DNA from: Phycisphaerae bacterium
Lineage (GTDB): Bacteria; Planctomycetota; Phycisphaerae; Phycisphaerales; Phycisphaeraceae
Length of the DNA: 11,088 nt
Direction of reading: 5' to 3'
Assembly: GCA_002688155.1 (NCBI GenBank)
Contig: NZCH01000036.1
Span: forward strand, 1 to 11,088
Shown here: piece after piece, positions 1-9,517 of the stretch
Layout: every line of letters begins with the position of its first letter
How positions within the stretch are numbered: the stretch's first letter is position 1
Made by a program: the position numbers and the translations under genes
The notes under the pieces: model-generated
Database searches by the model: none
Seen by the model: the letters and a program-made list of their open reading frames with translations, nothing else
Told to the model about the DNA's origin: nothing

Positions 1-1
1 C

Positions 2-397
2 GGAGCGCCGAGGGAAGCCGCCGCCCGCTGCTTCGCCTCTCTGTCCGTCGCGGCCGCGACGCCCGGTGAGCCCGATGCCAACAAGCGCAACGGCCAACGC
101 CTACCGCGTGTTTTTGGCGTGCGCAACACGGATCAGGGATTGCTGTTTATCCAGCCGCTCAACAATGGCCAGCGTCTGCAGATCGCCGGTGACTTTAACA
201 ACTGGGACCCGACCGACACACCCATGCAGCGCGACGACGATCTGGGTGTCTGGCAGGCGTGCATTCACGTGGCGCCCGGCCGGTATCGCTATCGCATTGT
301 CGTTGACGGCAAATGGAAACAGGACCCGTACAACTCCTACGTCGAATCCAACCCGTTCGGCGAACTCAACAGCGTCATTGAACTTGACGTTAAATGA
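2..397 (+). CDS. Glycogen-recognition (AMPK-beta/CBM48-type) domain protein, 5' partial
   Basis: The reading frame is open from the left edge to a TGA at 395-397, so the N-terminus is probably missing. The only in-window start candidate in frame is a GTG at 119, with no Shine-Dalgarno sequence before it. The first ~38 visible residues are Ala/Arg/Pro-rich and look like a linker. From about position 125 the protein reads as a small all-beta carbohydrate-binding module of the AMPK-beta glycogen-binding/CBM48 class: it has the IAGDFNNWDP signature, then VWQACIHVAPGRYRYRIVVDGKWKQDP and a terminal N-S-V-I-E-L strand. This family binds alpha-1,4-glucan chains such as glycogen. Here the domain closes the protein and no catalytic domain is visible. 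Its stop overlaps the ATG of the next gene, implying coupled translation and a shared process. The domain call is secure; the identity of the missing front part is unknown. Confidence 0.8.
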   Translation, partial: GAPREAAARCFASLSVAAATPGEPDANKRNGQRLPRVFGVRNTDQGLLFIQPLNNGQRLQIAGDFNNWDPTDTPMQRDDDLGVWQACIHVAPGRYRYRIVVDGKWKQDPYNSYVESNPFGELNSVIELDVK

Positions 398-2172
398 CGC
401 CGCCCGACCGTGCGCAGCGGCGCGAGCGCCCCAGCCAACGCACCATGCAAGACAAGCACACCCGCAAGACACTGGATCACATCGCAGACCTGTTTCTGAC
501 AGGTACTGCGCCGGCTGCGCCCACGCCCACGCCCACGCCTGATGACGATCAGGTCTCTCTGGGCGGGTTTGACGCGGCGCCACCTGCCATGGGCGCGAGC
601 TGGTCGGAATCGTCCGGTCCGTTTCGTCTGCCACCCAAGGTCGCCGCACAGCACCCTAGGCGCGACGAACACGAACAAGACCCACTGTTGCACCTCACCA
701 ACGAGCCGGTCAGCGAACAGCAATCGCTCGACGAGCGCCCGGATGAAGACGACGTGTCCAAAGCGCGTCCGGTGAATATTCAGGCAGTGTTCGTGGGCAA
801 CCTGCCCGGGTTCGGGCTGTCGTGGCTGACACAGTATGCGTGGTGGTTGGCGCACAGCGCCGGGCCGGTCGGTGTCCTGCACGTTACCGATGACGATGCG
901 CTTGCGCTGGACGTGGTCGCGCCGAATCGCGCGACGCTTGATCGGCTCACACCCAACGGCGATCAAGCGTCCGAGGGTGACCTGATCGACACGATGCACG
1001 ACCTGACCCGTTCGGGCGATACAGCGATCACCAACTGGCTGATCCACCTGCCCATGTCGACGGCGCCGGGCGTGCTGAGCAAGACGCTGGACATCAACCA
1101 GTGGACGATGCTCTGCGGGGTCGACGACGCGGCGATCGTGGCGACATACCTCTGGCTTAAACAACTGGGGATGGCTGATAGGCTGGGCGCCACGCGTCGC
1201 GTGGGCCTGATGGTTATGGGCAGCGACGATGCCAAAGCACGCGCCGCAGCCACTAACCTGAACAAAGCGACGCGCAACTTTCTGCGCACGCCCGTCGAGT
1301 TGATCGGTACGCTCGCGCGGATGACGCCGGTGATTCGCAAACACATCGGTAGATTTCCTGCCTGTGAAGAGTTATGGCAGCGTACGCTTGCGTTCCTCGA
1401 AGACCTGGCTGTGGGTGTGGGCGCGGGCGATGACCACGACGAAGTCGTTGAACCGGCGCCAATCGAGTTTCATGCCGAGCCCCAATCAGCGCCGCTGGAA
1501 GCACTGACGGCCGCGTACGAATCACCCGACGAGCCCGAGCCGTATGCGTTCGATGACGAGCTGCTGCCGCTGCTCGGCGAATCGCAAGCCGGGCAAGCGC
1601 CCGTACCTGAGCCCCCAATCACCCGTGGTGTCGTCCCACCCAAGCCCGCGCAACGGGCGACCCTCGAACCGGCCGCGGCTTCGGTGCCACCGCGGATGCC
1701 GACACAAACCGAGCCTCGCGAACACGCCTGGGCAAACACTTCGCACGATGCACCGATGCTCGCGCAGTTCATCGCCGGATGCACGCCCATCGAAGCGCGC
1801 TGCCCGCGTCAATCCGGTGCCATGCTGGCCGTCGACGCCGCGGGTCGGCTCCATCTGATGCAACACGTGCAGACCGCTGACGGTGCCGGCAACGACGCGG
1901 CCGCACAACAGGCGCAATGCAACGCCGTCGTGGACCTGCTCGACGCCTGCGACTGGGCGCGCGAGCACCTGTCGGTCCTTGGGTTGACCCTGCCGCACCA
2001 AACCGGCCTGACACTCGACACGCAGTGCGAGCCCATCGTCCACCTGTTCACCCACCACGCGCGATGCGCTGTTGACCTGGTCAATCGCATGGGCCCGGTC
2101 GTGCAATTGCACCTGCTGCAACCGGTGCGGCTCGGCGATGTGACACGCTGGGTGTGTAACGACCTGAACTAA
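394..2172 (+). CDS. Degenerate MinD/ParA-fold protein of unknown function
   Basis: I do not recognise a named gene. Residues 1-125 are low-complexity, with a PTPTPTP tract near 48. Residues ~130-330 follow the order of a MinD/ParA-type fold: a strand and turn QAVFVGNLPGFGLSWLTQYA where the P-loop should lie, VGVLHVTDDDALALDVV, NWLIHLPMSTAPGVLSKTLD in the place of the D-x-P-x-G switch, then WTMLCGVDDAAIVATYLWLKQLG and VGLMVMGSDDAKARAAATNL ending VELIGTLAR. The Lys-containing GKGGxGKT loop is absent, so ATP hydrolysis is unlikely. Residues ~345-450 are an acidic, Pro-rich linker. The last ~140 residues look globular (AMLAVDAAGRLHLMQHV) and match nothing I know. The ATG at 394 overlaps the previous stop (ATGA). 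An internal ATG at 445 is an alternative start, and neither has a clear Shine-Dalgarno sequence, which suits translational coupling. The CDS call is strong; the fold assignment is inference. Confidence 0.82.
   Translation: MTPPDRAQRRERPSQRTMQDKHTRKTLDHIADLFLTGTAPAAPTPTPTPDDDQVSLGGFDAAPPAMGASWSESSGPFRLPPKVAAQHPRRDEHEQDPLLHLTNEPVSEQQSLDERPDEDDVSKARPVNIQAVFVGNLPGFGLSWLTQYAWWLAHSAGPVGVLHVTDDDALALDVVAPNRATLDRLTPNGDQASEGDLIDTMHDLTRSGDTAITNWLIHLPMSTAPGVLSKTLDINQWTMLCGVDDAAIVATYLWLKQLGMADRLGATRRVGLMVMGSDDAKARAAATNLNKATRNFLRTPVELIGTLARMTPVIRKHIGRFPACEELWQRTLAFLEDLAVGVGAGDDHDEVVEPAPIEFHAEPQSAPLEALTAAYESPDEPEPYAFDDELLPLLGESQAGQAPVPEPPITRGVVPPKPAQRATLEPAAASVPPRMPTQTEPREHAWANTSHDAPMLAQFIAGCTPIEARCPRQSGAMLAVDAAGRLHLMQHVQTADGAGNDAAAQQAQCNAVVDLLDACDWAREHLSVLGLTLPHQTGLTLDTQCEPIVHLFTHHARCAVDLVNRMGPVVQLHLLQPVRLGDVTRWVCNDLN
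520..537 (+). repeat. Three tandem copies of CCCACG
   Basis: Three perfect copies of the 6-mer CCCACG lie inside the MinD-like gene and encode its Pro-Thr repeat (PTPTPTP). The unit is a multiple of three, so copy-number slippage would lengthen or shorten the linker without a frameshift. It is a short simple repeat in a disordered N-terminal segment. Confidence 0.75.
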
Positions 2173-2366
2173 CGTTTTTTCGGTGCACTTCTGCGGATTC
2201 CGACCCTTCACTGAATCACGGACCGGCATTGCCGCCTGGCCTGCCAATGCGGCAACCAATGTGGTCCATCCGCCGAATTTGGCAGGTAATTTCATCATAA
2301 ACAACGACTTACGGCGTTTTGCACAGGCATGCGTATTGCCGTGGATAAACGGCAGGGGGTCGTGAT
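2173..2366 (+). promoter_or_regulatory. Leader region of the cbpA-clpB operon
   Basis: This 194-bp gap separates the MinD-like gene from cbpA. It begins with a six-T run (2175-2180), but no stem sits directly before it, so it is not a convincing terminator. It contains alternative, mutually exclusive stems: GCATTG/CAATGC (2226-2231 with 2245-2250) or TTGCCGC/GCGGCAA (2229-2235 with 2249-2255). A purine-rich Shine-Dalgarno sequence (AGGGG, 2354-2358) lies 8 nt before the cbpA ATG. I see no CIRCE-type inverted repeat and no convincing sigma-32 promoter. A TTGGCA at 2279-2284 has no good -10 partner at normal spacing. A promoter is expected here, but its exact position is not visible. Confidence 0.35.
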
Positions 2367-3335
2367 ATGGCTGTCAAGTTTCAGGACTACTACCAGACGC
2401 TGGATGTGTCGCGCGACGCGTCGCAGGACAAAATTCGAAGCGCCTTTCGCAAGGCTGCGCGCAGGTACCATCCCGACATCAACAAGGATCCCAAGGCCGA
2501 GGACAAGTTCAAGCAGGTCAACGAGGCCTACGAAGTGCTCGGCGACACGCAGAAGCGCAAGCAGTTCGACACGCTGGGGGCGAACTGGAAAGCGGGTCAG
2601 GAGTTTCGCCCGCCACCGGGGCATGAGAACTTTACGTTTCAGTTCCGCGGGCAACCGGGTGTGCAAGGCGGCGGTCCCGGGGGGGCCGGCGACAATGCGG
2701 GCGGGTTTTCGTTTACACCCGGCGGACAGTTTTCCGACTTCTTCGAAACGTTGTTCGGCCGTGGCGACCAACGTTCGGCGGGCGGCGACATGTTCGAGCC
2801 ATTCGCGGGCAGGCAGCAGGTTCAGTCCGCCGAGTTCCCCGTCACGCTTGAGGAGGTGTTCCACGGCGCGAGCAAAACGCTGTCGCTGCGTGGCCCGCAG
2901 GGCGACAAGGTTATCGACGTTAAGATTCCCGCCGGTGTGGCCGACGGGTCAACGATACGCCTGCGCGGCCAGGGTATCGAAGGCGGCGACCTGCTGCTGC
3001 GCGTTAGCGTCGCACCCGACCCGCGCTTTACGGTCGCCGGTGCCGACTTGACGACCCAAGTACCGGTAACGCCGTGGGACGCGGCGCTGGGCGCGAAGGT
3101 CGACGTGGCGACACTCAGCGGCAGCGTCACGGTGACCATTCCGCCGGGCACCGCAAGCGGACAGAAGCTGCGATTACGCGGCAAGGGCATGCCCGCACTC
3201 AAAGGCGTCGCCGCGGGCGACCTGTTCGCTCACGTCAATATCGTCGTACCCAAAACGCTGACCGATGAGCAACGCAAGCTGTTTGAACAACTGCGCGACA
3301 TATCGACGTCCGATCCGCGCAAACAGGGAGAATGA
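2367..3335 (+). CDS. cbpA: CbpA-type (class B) J-domain co-chaperone
   Basis: This J-protein stimulates DnaK ATPase activity and delivers unfolded or aggregated clients to DnaK in the cytoplasm. Residues 7-70 form the J domain (starts DYYQTLDVSRDAS) with the invariant HPD at 35-37. A Gly/Phe-rich linker follows to about residue 150 (GGGPGGAGDNAGGF, SDFFETLFGRG). Residues ~155-315 are the double beta-barrel client-binding region (FPVTLEEVFHGASKTL, IPAGVADGSTIRLRGQG, IPPGTASGQKLRLRGKG). No CxxCxGxG zinc-finger motifs are present, so this is the class B/CbpA form rather than DnaJ itself. Its 322 residues compare with about 306 for E. coli CbpA. The start at 2367 has AGGGG at good spacing and an N-terminus that aligns with the family. 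The stop lies 2 nt before the preferred clpB start. No chaperone modulator (CbpM or HspR) lies between them. The family call is very secure; the symbol is by architecture. Confidence 0.93.
   Translation: MAVKFQDYYQTLDVSRDASQDKIRSAFRKAARRYHPDINKDPKAEDKFKQVNEAYEVLGDTQKRKQFDTLGANWKAGQEFRPPPGHENFTFQFRGQPGVQGGGPGGAGDNAGGFSFTPGGQFSDFFETLFGRGDQRSAGGDMFEPFAGRQQVQSAEFPVTLEEVFHGASKTLSLRGPQGDKVIDVKIPAGVADGSTIRLRGQGIEGGDLLLRVSVAPDPRFTVAGADLTTQVPVTPWDAALGAKVDVATLSGSVTVTIPPGTASGQKLRLRGKGMPALKGVAAGDLFAHVNIVVPKTLTDEQRKLFEQLRDISTSDPRKQGE
3326..3330 (+). promoter_or_regulatory. Shine-Dalgarno sequence that sets the clpB start
   Basis: GGGAG lies at the very end of cbpA. It is 7 nt upstream of the ATG at 3338 but only 1 nt upstream of the alternative ATG at 3332. 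The 3332 ATG overlaps the cbpA TGA and is too close for ribosome binding, so 3338 is the better start and gives an N-terminus MELNRLTEKC typical of ClpB. Confidence 0.65.
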
Positions 3336-3337
3336 TT

Positions 3338-5995
<2,658 letters not shown>

Positions 5996-6001
5996 ATCGA
6001 T

Positions 6002-6059
6002 GCCACCGCGCAACCGCGCGATGGTGGCGGCGTCACCGCCGGTGATATGCCATCATGGC
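6002..6059 (+). terminator. Cluster of three stem-loops after clpB, possible 3' end signal
   Basis: Seven bases after the clpB stop there is a strong hairpin: GCCACC (6002-6007) pairs with GGTGGC (6023-6028), and GCGC (6008-6011) pairs with GCGC (6016-6019). It has a 4-nt AACC loop and a 3-nt bulge (6020-6022). It is followed by TCACC/GGTGA (6033-6037 with 6041-6045, 3-nt loop) and GCCA/TGGC (6049-6052 with 6056-6059, 3-nt loop). No T-run follows, so it is not a canonical intrinsic terminator. It could end the transcript inefficiently or protect the clpB mRNA from 3' exonucleases. Confidence 0.35.
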
Positions 6060-6454
6060 GCGTGGATAACATGTCCTGAGGCGGAGCCAAGGAGTCGGGC
6101 CTCGGACGCCAAGGCCTCAAGTGGGTCATCAAAGGCATAACCAAAGTCCGCCTGCGGTCATCCGTGATCCTGACAAGGCTTACGCGCCGCGACAGTTGTA
6201 GAGCCTTCGCCTGGTCTTTTGCGTTTGCATCCCCGGCCCTGCACGCACGATCTTCATGAAGACCGCAGTCAACCCCCAACTCGCTTGCTGCATGAGATTT
6301 GTTCCTTGCTCGCGGGAGGATTTCACCGGTTTCCCGGATCCAATTGAACCTTTCACCGCCCGTTGCGTCTTAATCTCAGGAGGGGTAGCGGCGGTTTATG
6401 ATTGTCGCCGGGTGAATGTCCCTTTGGAACGCCTCGTACACGGAGTCGATCATT
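6060..6454. other. Gene-free interval between clpB and the lipoprotein cluster
   Basis: I see no convincing coding region here on either strand. Short open frames crossing the interval have no homology I recognise and no supported start. It holds a weak stem AAGGCT/AGCCTT (6175-6180 with 6202-6207) followed by a short T-run at 6217-6220. There is a poor promoter-like TTGAAC at 6344-6349 with TCTTAA at 6368-6373 (18-nt spacer), and a strong Shine-Dalgarno sequence at 6378-6385. The promoter of the downstream lipoprotein operon is expected in the right half, but I cannot place it with confidence. Confidence 0.4.
6378..6415 (+). other. Strong Shine-Dalgarno sequence with five-codon mini-ORF (possible leader peptide)
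   Basis: AGGAGGGG at 6378-6385 is the best ribosome-binding sequence in the neighbourhood. The first ATG after it, at 6398, opens a mini-ORF encoding M-I-V-A-G and stopping at TGA 6413-6415, directly adjoining another ATG at 6416. That second ATG is in frame with the downstream lipoprotein but would put 13 extra residues before the signal peptide. The spacing to 6398 (12 nt) is rather long. It could be a translated leader controlling the lipoprotein operon, or chance. Confidence 0.25.
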
Positions 6455-7051
6455 ATGACACACCGAAGACACGTTTTTGCTGCACTCACCGCGGCGATCC
6501 TTTGTGCCATGGGGTGCGAGTCCGTCCCGCACGGGGCGATGGGTGGGCGCATTGATCCTTACAAGACGACGGACCACGACCGCGCGTCGCGCAACGCGCA
6601 CATTGTGACACTACTCGAGGCGTGCGACGTCACGGCCGAGCGGCTCAGCCTGGCACTGTGCGACATTACGGACATTCGCGACGCGCAAAGCAAGGTCGTG
6701 CTCGAGTTGGGTGATATTTACAACAAGACGAACACCGACTCGACGGACTTTGAACTGATTCAGCGTCGTCTGCGAGGCAGGCTGTGGGAGAACCCCAGTG
6801 TCAAGAACACGTTTCTGATCGTCGAGTCACGTCAGCGAATGGACGCGGAAAAAGGTCGTGTCGGCGACGCCGCTGGCACTACCGCGCGGTACGACCCCGC
6901 CCTGACGTACGTGCTACAGGGTGATTTTTTTGAGGCGGTGCGCGGCGATCGGCGGCAGTACTACTTCGAATTCAAACTGACCAATATCCAGTCGCGCAAG
7001 ATCGTGTTCTTGAAGAGCTTCGACCTCGCGCAGCTGCGGCAGTCACGGTGA
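6455..7051 (+). CDS. LpoB-like lipoprotein, first of two paralogues
   Basis: This is a predicted lipoprotein of 198 residues. The start at 6455 has CGGAG (6441-6445) 9 nt upstream and yields a classic signal peptide (MTHRRHVFAALTAAILCAMGC) with lipidated Cys at 21. An in-frame ATG at 6416 would bury that signal. Residues ~79-190 follow the PF13036 LpoB pattern: a strand SKVVLELGDIYNKTNTD, a helix DFELIQRRLRGRLWEN, then TFLIVESRQRMD, and a later strand YVLQGDFFEAV followed by a final YYFEFKLTNIQSRKIVFLKSF. In E. coli, LpoB is an outer-membrane lipoprotein that activates the peptidoglycan synthase PBP1b, and the fold is related to CsgG/TolB-N. Whether this protein has that role is unknown, since no penicillin-binding protein is in the window. 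The next gene, 10 nt downstream, has the same motif order and is probably a diverged paralogue. Confidence 0.75.
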   Translation: MTHRRHVFAALTAAILCAMGCESVPHGAMGGRIDPYKTTDHDRASRNAHIVTLLEACDVTAERLSLALCDITDIRDAQSKVVLELGDIYNKTNTDSTDFELIQRRLRGRLWENPSVKNTFLIVESRQRMDAEKGRVGDAAGTTARYDPALTYVLQGDFFEAVRGDRRQYYFEFKLTNIQSRKIVFLKSFDLAQLRQSR

Positions 7052-7061
7052 TACACCGACC

Positions 7062-7694
7062 ATGCGGGTAGCGTTGCACAGTACGTGGCGGTGGAACACG
7101 ACCGGCGGTCGCGGCGTTACATATTGGCTGTGCGCCGCTGCGTGCGTCATCGGGTGTCTGTTCGGTTGTCGTACGGCGCATCGCACGACACGTTTGCAAA
7201 TTGGCGACTTGAACAAAACGGTTCAGCAAATGGCCGCATCGCTGGCGCGGTCTGATTTCCTTGCCGACCGGTCGTCGAGTTCGCCGCGTGCGGTCATCGT
7301 GATCAACAAAGTGCGAAACCTGACCTCGGACATCATTCCGGAAAGTGAGCAGTGGATGCTCGTGGCACGCGTGCGTGCAGCTCTTTCGATGCGCGGGCTG
7401 GAACGCCAGAAGAACATCGTGTTTGTGATCACGCCCGATCGGGCGCGCCTGCTGCACGACGTGGGATTTGACGATGTGGGTGATACGCGCCTGGCGATCA
7501 CGCCGACGCACGTGATGTCCGCGACCTTCCGCTCCGCGACGCGCACGGCCGTCGACGTGCAGGTCGGCTTCGCCGACGGACGGACGGACTTCTACTTCCA
7601 CGAGTACGCGATCGACCACATCGAATCACGCGAGACGGTGTGGACGGACCGCTTTGAATTCAAACGTGAGGCGACGGGATTGGTGATCGATTGA
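7062..7694 (+). CDS. LpoB-like lipoprotein, second paralogue
   Basis: This 210-residue predicted lipoprotein has an N-terminal hydrophobic segment TYWLCAAACVIGCLFGC. The likely lipidated residue is Cys36 (LFGC); Cys32 (VIGC) is a second candidate. From residue 45 it resembles PF13036 LpoB more closely than its upstream neighbour: LQIGDLNKTVQQMAASLARS, then AVIVINKVRNLTSD near 78, a helix WMLVARVRAALSMRG, NIVFVITPDRARLL, a strand at PTHVMSATFRSATRTA and a closing FYFHEYAIDHIESRETVWTD. The expected role is activating or scaffolding a periplasmic peptidoglycan synthase, by family analogy only. The ATG at 7062 lies 10 nt after the previous stop and has a weak Shine-Dalgarno sequence, which suggests reinitiation within an operon. 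The 35-residue signal segment is long, so a start slightly downstream (TTG at 7074) is possible. Confidence 0.75.
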   Translation: MRVALHSTWRWNTTGGRGVTYWLCAAACVIGCLFGCRTAHRTTRLQIGDLNKTVQQMAASLARSDFLADRSSSSPRAVIVINKVRNLTSDIIPESEQWMLVARVRAALSMRGLERQKNIVFVITPDRARLLHDVGFDDVGDTRLAITPTHVMSATFRSATRTAVDVQVGFADGRTDFYFHEYAIDHIESRETVWTDRFEFKREATGLVID

Positions 7695-7785
7695 GGACAA
7701 AAACGAAGTATGTCAATGCCCTAAAGCTCGCGGATCCTGTATGCGGGCGTTACCACGCCCGGCACCCGAATCCCGGCATGCAGCA

Positions 7786-9504
7786 ATGACGCGCGTAAAG
7801 ATGGCAATGGTTGTGTTGTTGAGCACGGTCACCGGCTGCGAGGTCGGTCCGTTGCCATATGACCTGCATTATGCGATCGGAGTGAACCAGCTTGGCCGGG
7901 CGCGGGTGGAGTTGGCGCGCAAGATGCAGGACAAGGTGGAAGAACGCGACTACCTGCTCGACCGGCTGGAGTTGGCGATCGTGCTGCTCGCGGACGGTTA
8001 CCCTCATGTGGCTGAGCCGATCTTCGCGCGGATTTACGACATTTTGCGCACGCAGGGCATTAACCAGGACAAGACTGTCGCGTCGGTTGTACTCAACGAG
8101 GACGTCAAGTTCTGGAAGGGCGAGCCGTTCGAGCAAGCGCTGGCGATGCACTACATCGGACTGAACCATGCGACAACCGGCGGATGGGACAACCTGCGCG
8201 CCGCGACGCTCGGGGCGATGTTCCACCTCCGCGATTTTGGCACCGACGAGGGCGGCAAACGGCTTGACAACGTTGACCTGGTGCGCAATGCCGCGGACCG
8301 CGGCGATGACTACCTAAGTGACGGCTACGTGCCGGTGCGGTCCAACTTCACGCTCGCGTACCTTCTCAACGGCATCGCGAACCAGCAGATGGGTCGCCCA
8401 CTCGAAGCGCAGGAGCGGTTCCAGCAGGTGCTGCAACTCGATAGCAACCTGGCGCCGCTGATCGAAACGCTACGGCGTGACCATTACAACGCGGTCTTCG
8501 TGGTGGACTTTGGCATAGGTCCTCGCAAGTTAGGCACAGGCCCTGACCAGGCGATCGCCAGGTTCATTGCACGCACGCAAAGCGACGACCAGCCGATCAT
8601 CGGTTCTGTGGACGCCGAGGAGGCGGAGTATGCGCCGGTATGCGATGTGAACGCCCTGGCCAACGACCACATGTGGAACAATCTGGAGGACGTTCGACTC
8701 GCCAAGTCGACAGTGGGACGCGCCCTGTTGGTCGGTGGACTGGTGGCAGCGGATTATGGCATCGCGGAAGATGACGCGACGGTGGCCGTGGCGGGTGGCG
8801 TGGCGGTTGCGGCAGGCGCGGTTGCGGCGGCGGGCGCGCACGCGGACACGCGATTCTGCCGTGTCATGCCCCAGCGCGTGTATGTCGTGCCGGTGCGTAT
8901 TCACGACCTGGAAAGTCGCATTGTGTTGCAGTTGCGTGACGAGCCGCAATCGCGGCTGGTATTGGCAAATGTGACGCCGCCGGCGCCCGGTGAAACGGCG
9001 CTGCTGCGACTCGTACGACTCGTCACCGGTTTCGCCAACGCCCCGTCGTGGGCACAGTCGGGCGTGGTGTATTATTCGAATGACGCTGCTCAGTCGCCCG
9101 GTTCCGGCGGGAATCTGCCATTCATCCTCGGCGGACGCTGCGTGCGCACCCCGTCTTACCAGACTCTTCAGGCGTATCACCACGCCGGCCGGCTACGCGA
9201 CATCACACTGTCGCAACTGGAATCGCTCTATCGCAACGAGCGAATCACCTGGCGCCCAACGGCGGGCGGCATCATCAATTATCACGTGTTGGAAGGCGGC
9301 CGATCGCTCATCGCACCCCTACCCGGAACGGTCGGCTACGCACGCCTGTTCGGCCAACTGCACGCACCATATGAACCGAAATCTGCACCCGTGCGCTCAA
9401 TGCAACAGCGGATTGCGCCGGCGCCTTGCTCGCCCTCGGCGGCGCCCGCCACCAAACACACCAAGCCGGATCGAATGACCATTGATCATTCAAACGCAGG
9501 TTAA
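7786..9504 (+). CDS. COG3014-type lipoprotein with TPR-like and Gly/Ala-rich segments
   Basis: This large predicted lipoprotein matches the COG3014 family, which has no settled function and occurs beside LpoB and YcfL genes in gammaproteobacteria. I chose the ATG at 7786 (572 residues) because it gives an 18-residue lipoprotein signal, M-T-R-V-K then a hydrophobic run ending V-T-G-C18. An upstream in-frame ATG at 7741 would add 15 Pro/Arg-rich residues, and neither has a clear ribosome site. The N-terminal half is helical, with a TPR-like repeat around 186-225 (AYLLNGIANQQMGRPLEAQERF). About 311-352 is a hydrophobic Gly/Ala-rich stretch that could be membrane-associated. It is followed by the family-like ADTRFCRVMPQRVYVV, where many members have a Trp near the Cys position. 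The last ~60 residues are Pro/Ala-rich and probably disordered. It lies between the LpoB-like pair and the YcfL-like gene in one operon. Confidence 0.8.
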   Translation: MTRVKMAMVVLLSTVTGCEVGPLPYDLHYAIGVNQLGRARVELARKMQDKVEERDYLLDRLELAIVLLADGYPHVAEPIFARIYDILRTQGINQDKTVASVVLNEDVKFWKGEPFEQALAMHYIGLNHATTGGWDNLRAATLGAMFHLRDFGTDEGGKRLDNVDLVRNAADRGDDYLSDGYVPVRSNFTLAYLLNGIANQQMGRPLEAQERFQQVLQLDSNLAPLIETLRRDHYNAVFVVDFGIGPRKLGTGPDQAIARFIARTQSDDQPIIGSVDAEEAEYAPVCDVNALANDHMWNNLEDVRLAKSTVGRALLVGGLVAADYGIAEDDATVAVAGGVAVAAGAVAAAGAHADTRFCRVMPQRVYVVPVRIHDLESRIVLQLRDEPQSRLVLANVTPPAPGETALLRLVRLVTGFANAPSWAQSGVVYYSNDAAQSPGSGGNLPFILGGRCVRTPSYQTLQAYHHAGRLRDITLSQLESLYRNERITWRPTAGGIINYHVLEGGRSLIAPLPGTVGYARLFGQLHAPYEPKSAPVRSMQQRIAPAPCSPSAAPATKHTKPDRMTIDHSNAG

Positions 9505-9510
9505 AAGGAG
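9505..9510 (+). promoter_or_regulatory. Shine-Dalgarno sequence of the YcfL-like gene
   Basis: AAGGAG sits on the end of the COG3014 stop codon and lies 7 nt before the ATG at 9518. It supports that start over the in-frame TTG at 9482 inside the upstream gene. An out-of-frame ATG at 9513 meets a stop after one further codon. Confidence 0.7.
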
Positions 9511-9517
9511 CCATGAA

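Noticed and set aside
337..1344. A long minus-strand open frame (335 codons) opposite the MinD-like gene
   Set aside because: The plus-strand frame has a coupled start and plausible fold-like strand order. The antisense product is rich in Arg, His and Gln with no motif, as expected for the shadow of a GC-rich gene.
2175..2180. Six-T run after the MinD-like gene as an intrinsic terminator
   Set aside because: No GC-rich stem lies directly upstream of the T-run, so there is no hairpin to support termination.
2279..2295. A sigma-54-like box TTGGCAGG in the cbpA leader
   Set aside because: The -24 half looks reasonable, but the essential GC of the -12 half is missing at the required distance.
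2183..2365. A 60-codon plus-strand open frame in the gap before cbpA
   Set aside because: It has no ribosome-binding site, covers leader stem-loops and reads as unstructured sequence with no family resemblance.
6256..6555. A plus-strand open frame of 99 codons across the gap and the first lipoprotein gene
   Set aside because: It overlaps the well-supported lipoprotein signal peptide in another frame and resembles no known family.
9475..9491. Imperfect palindrome AATGACCATTGATCATT near the end of the COG3014-type gene
   Set aside because: It has only a five-base stem, lies within the coding sequence and has no second copy nearby, so an operator call is not justified.
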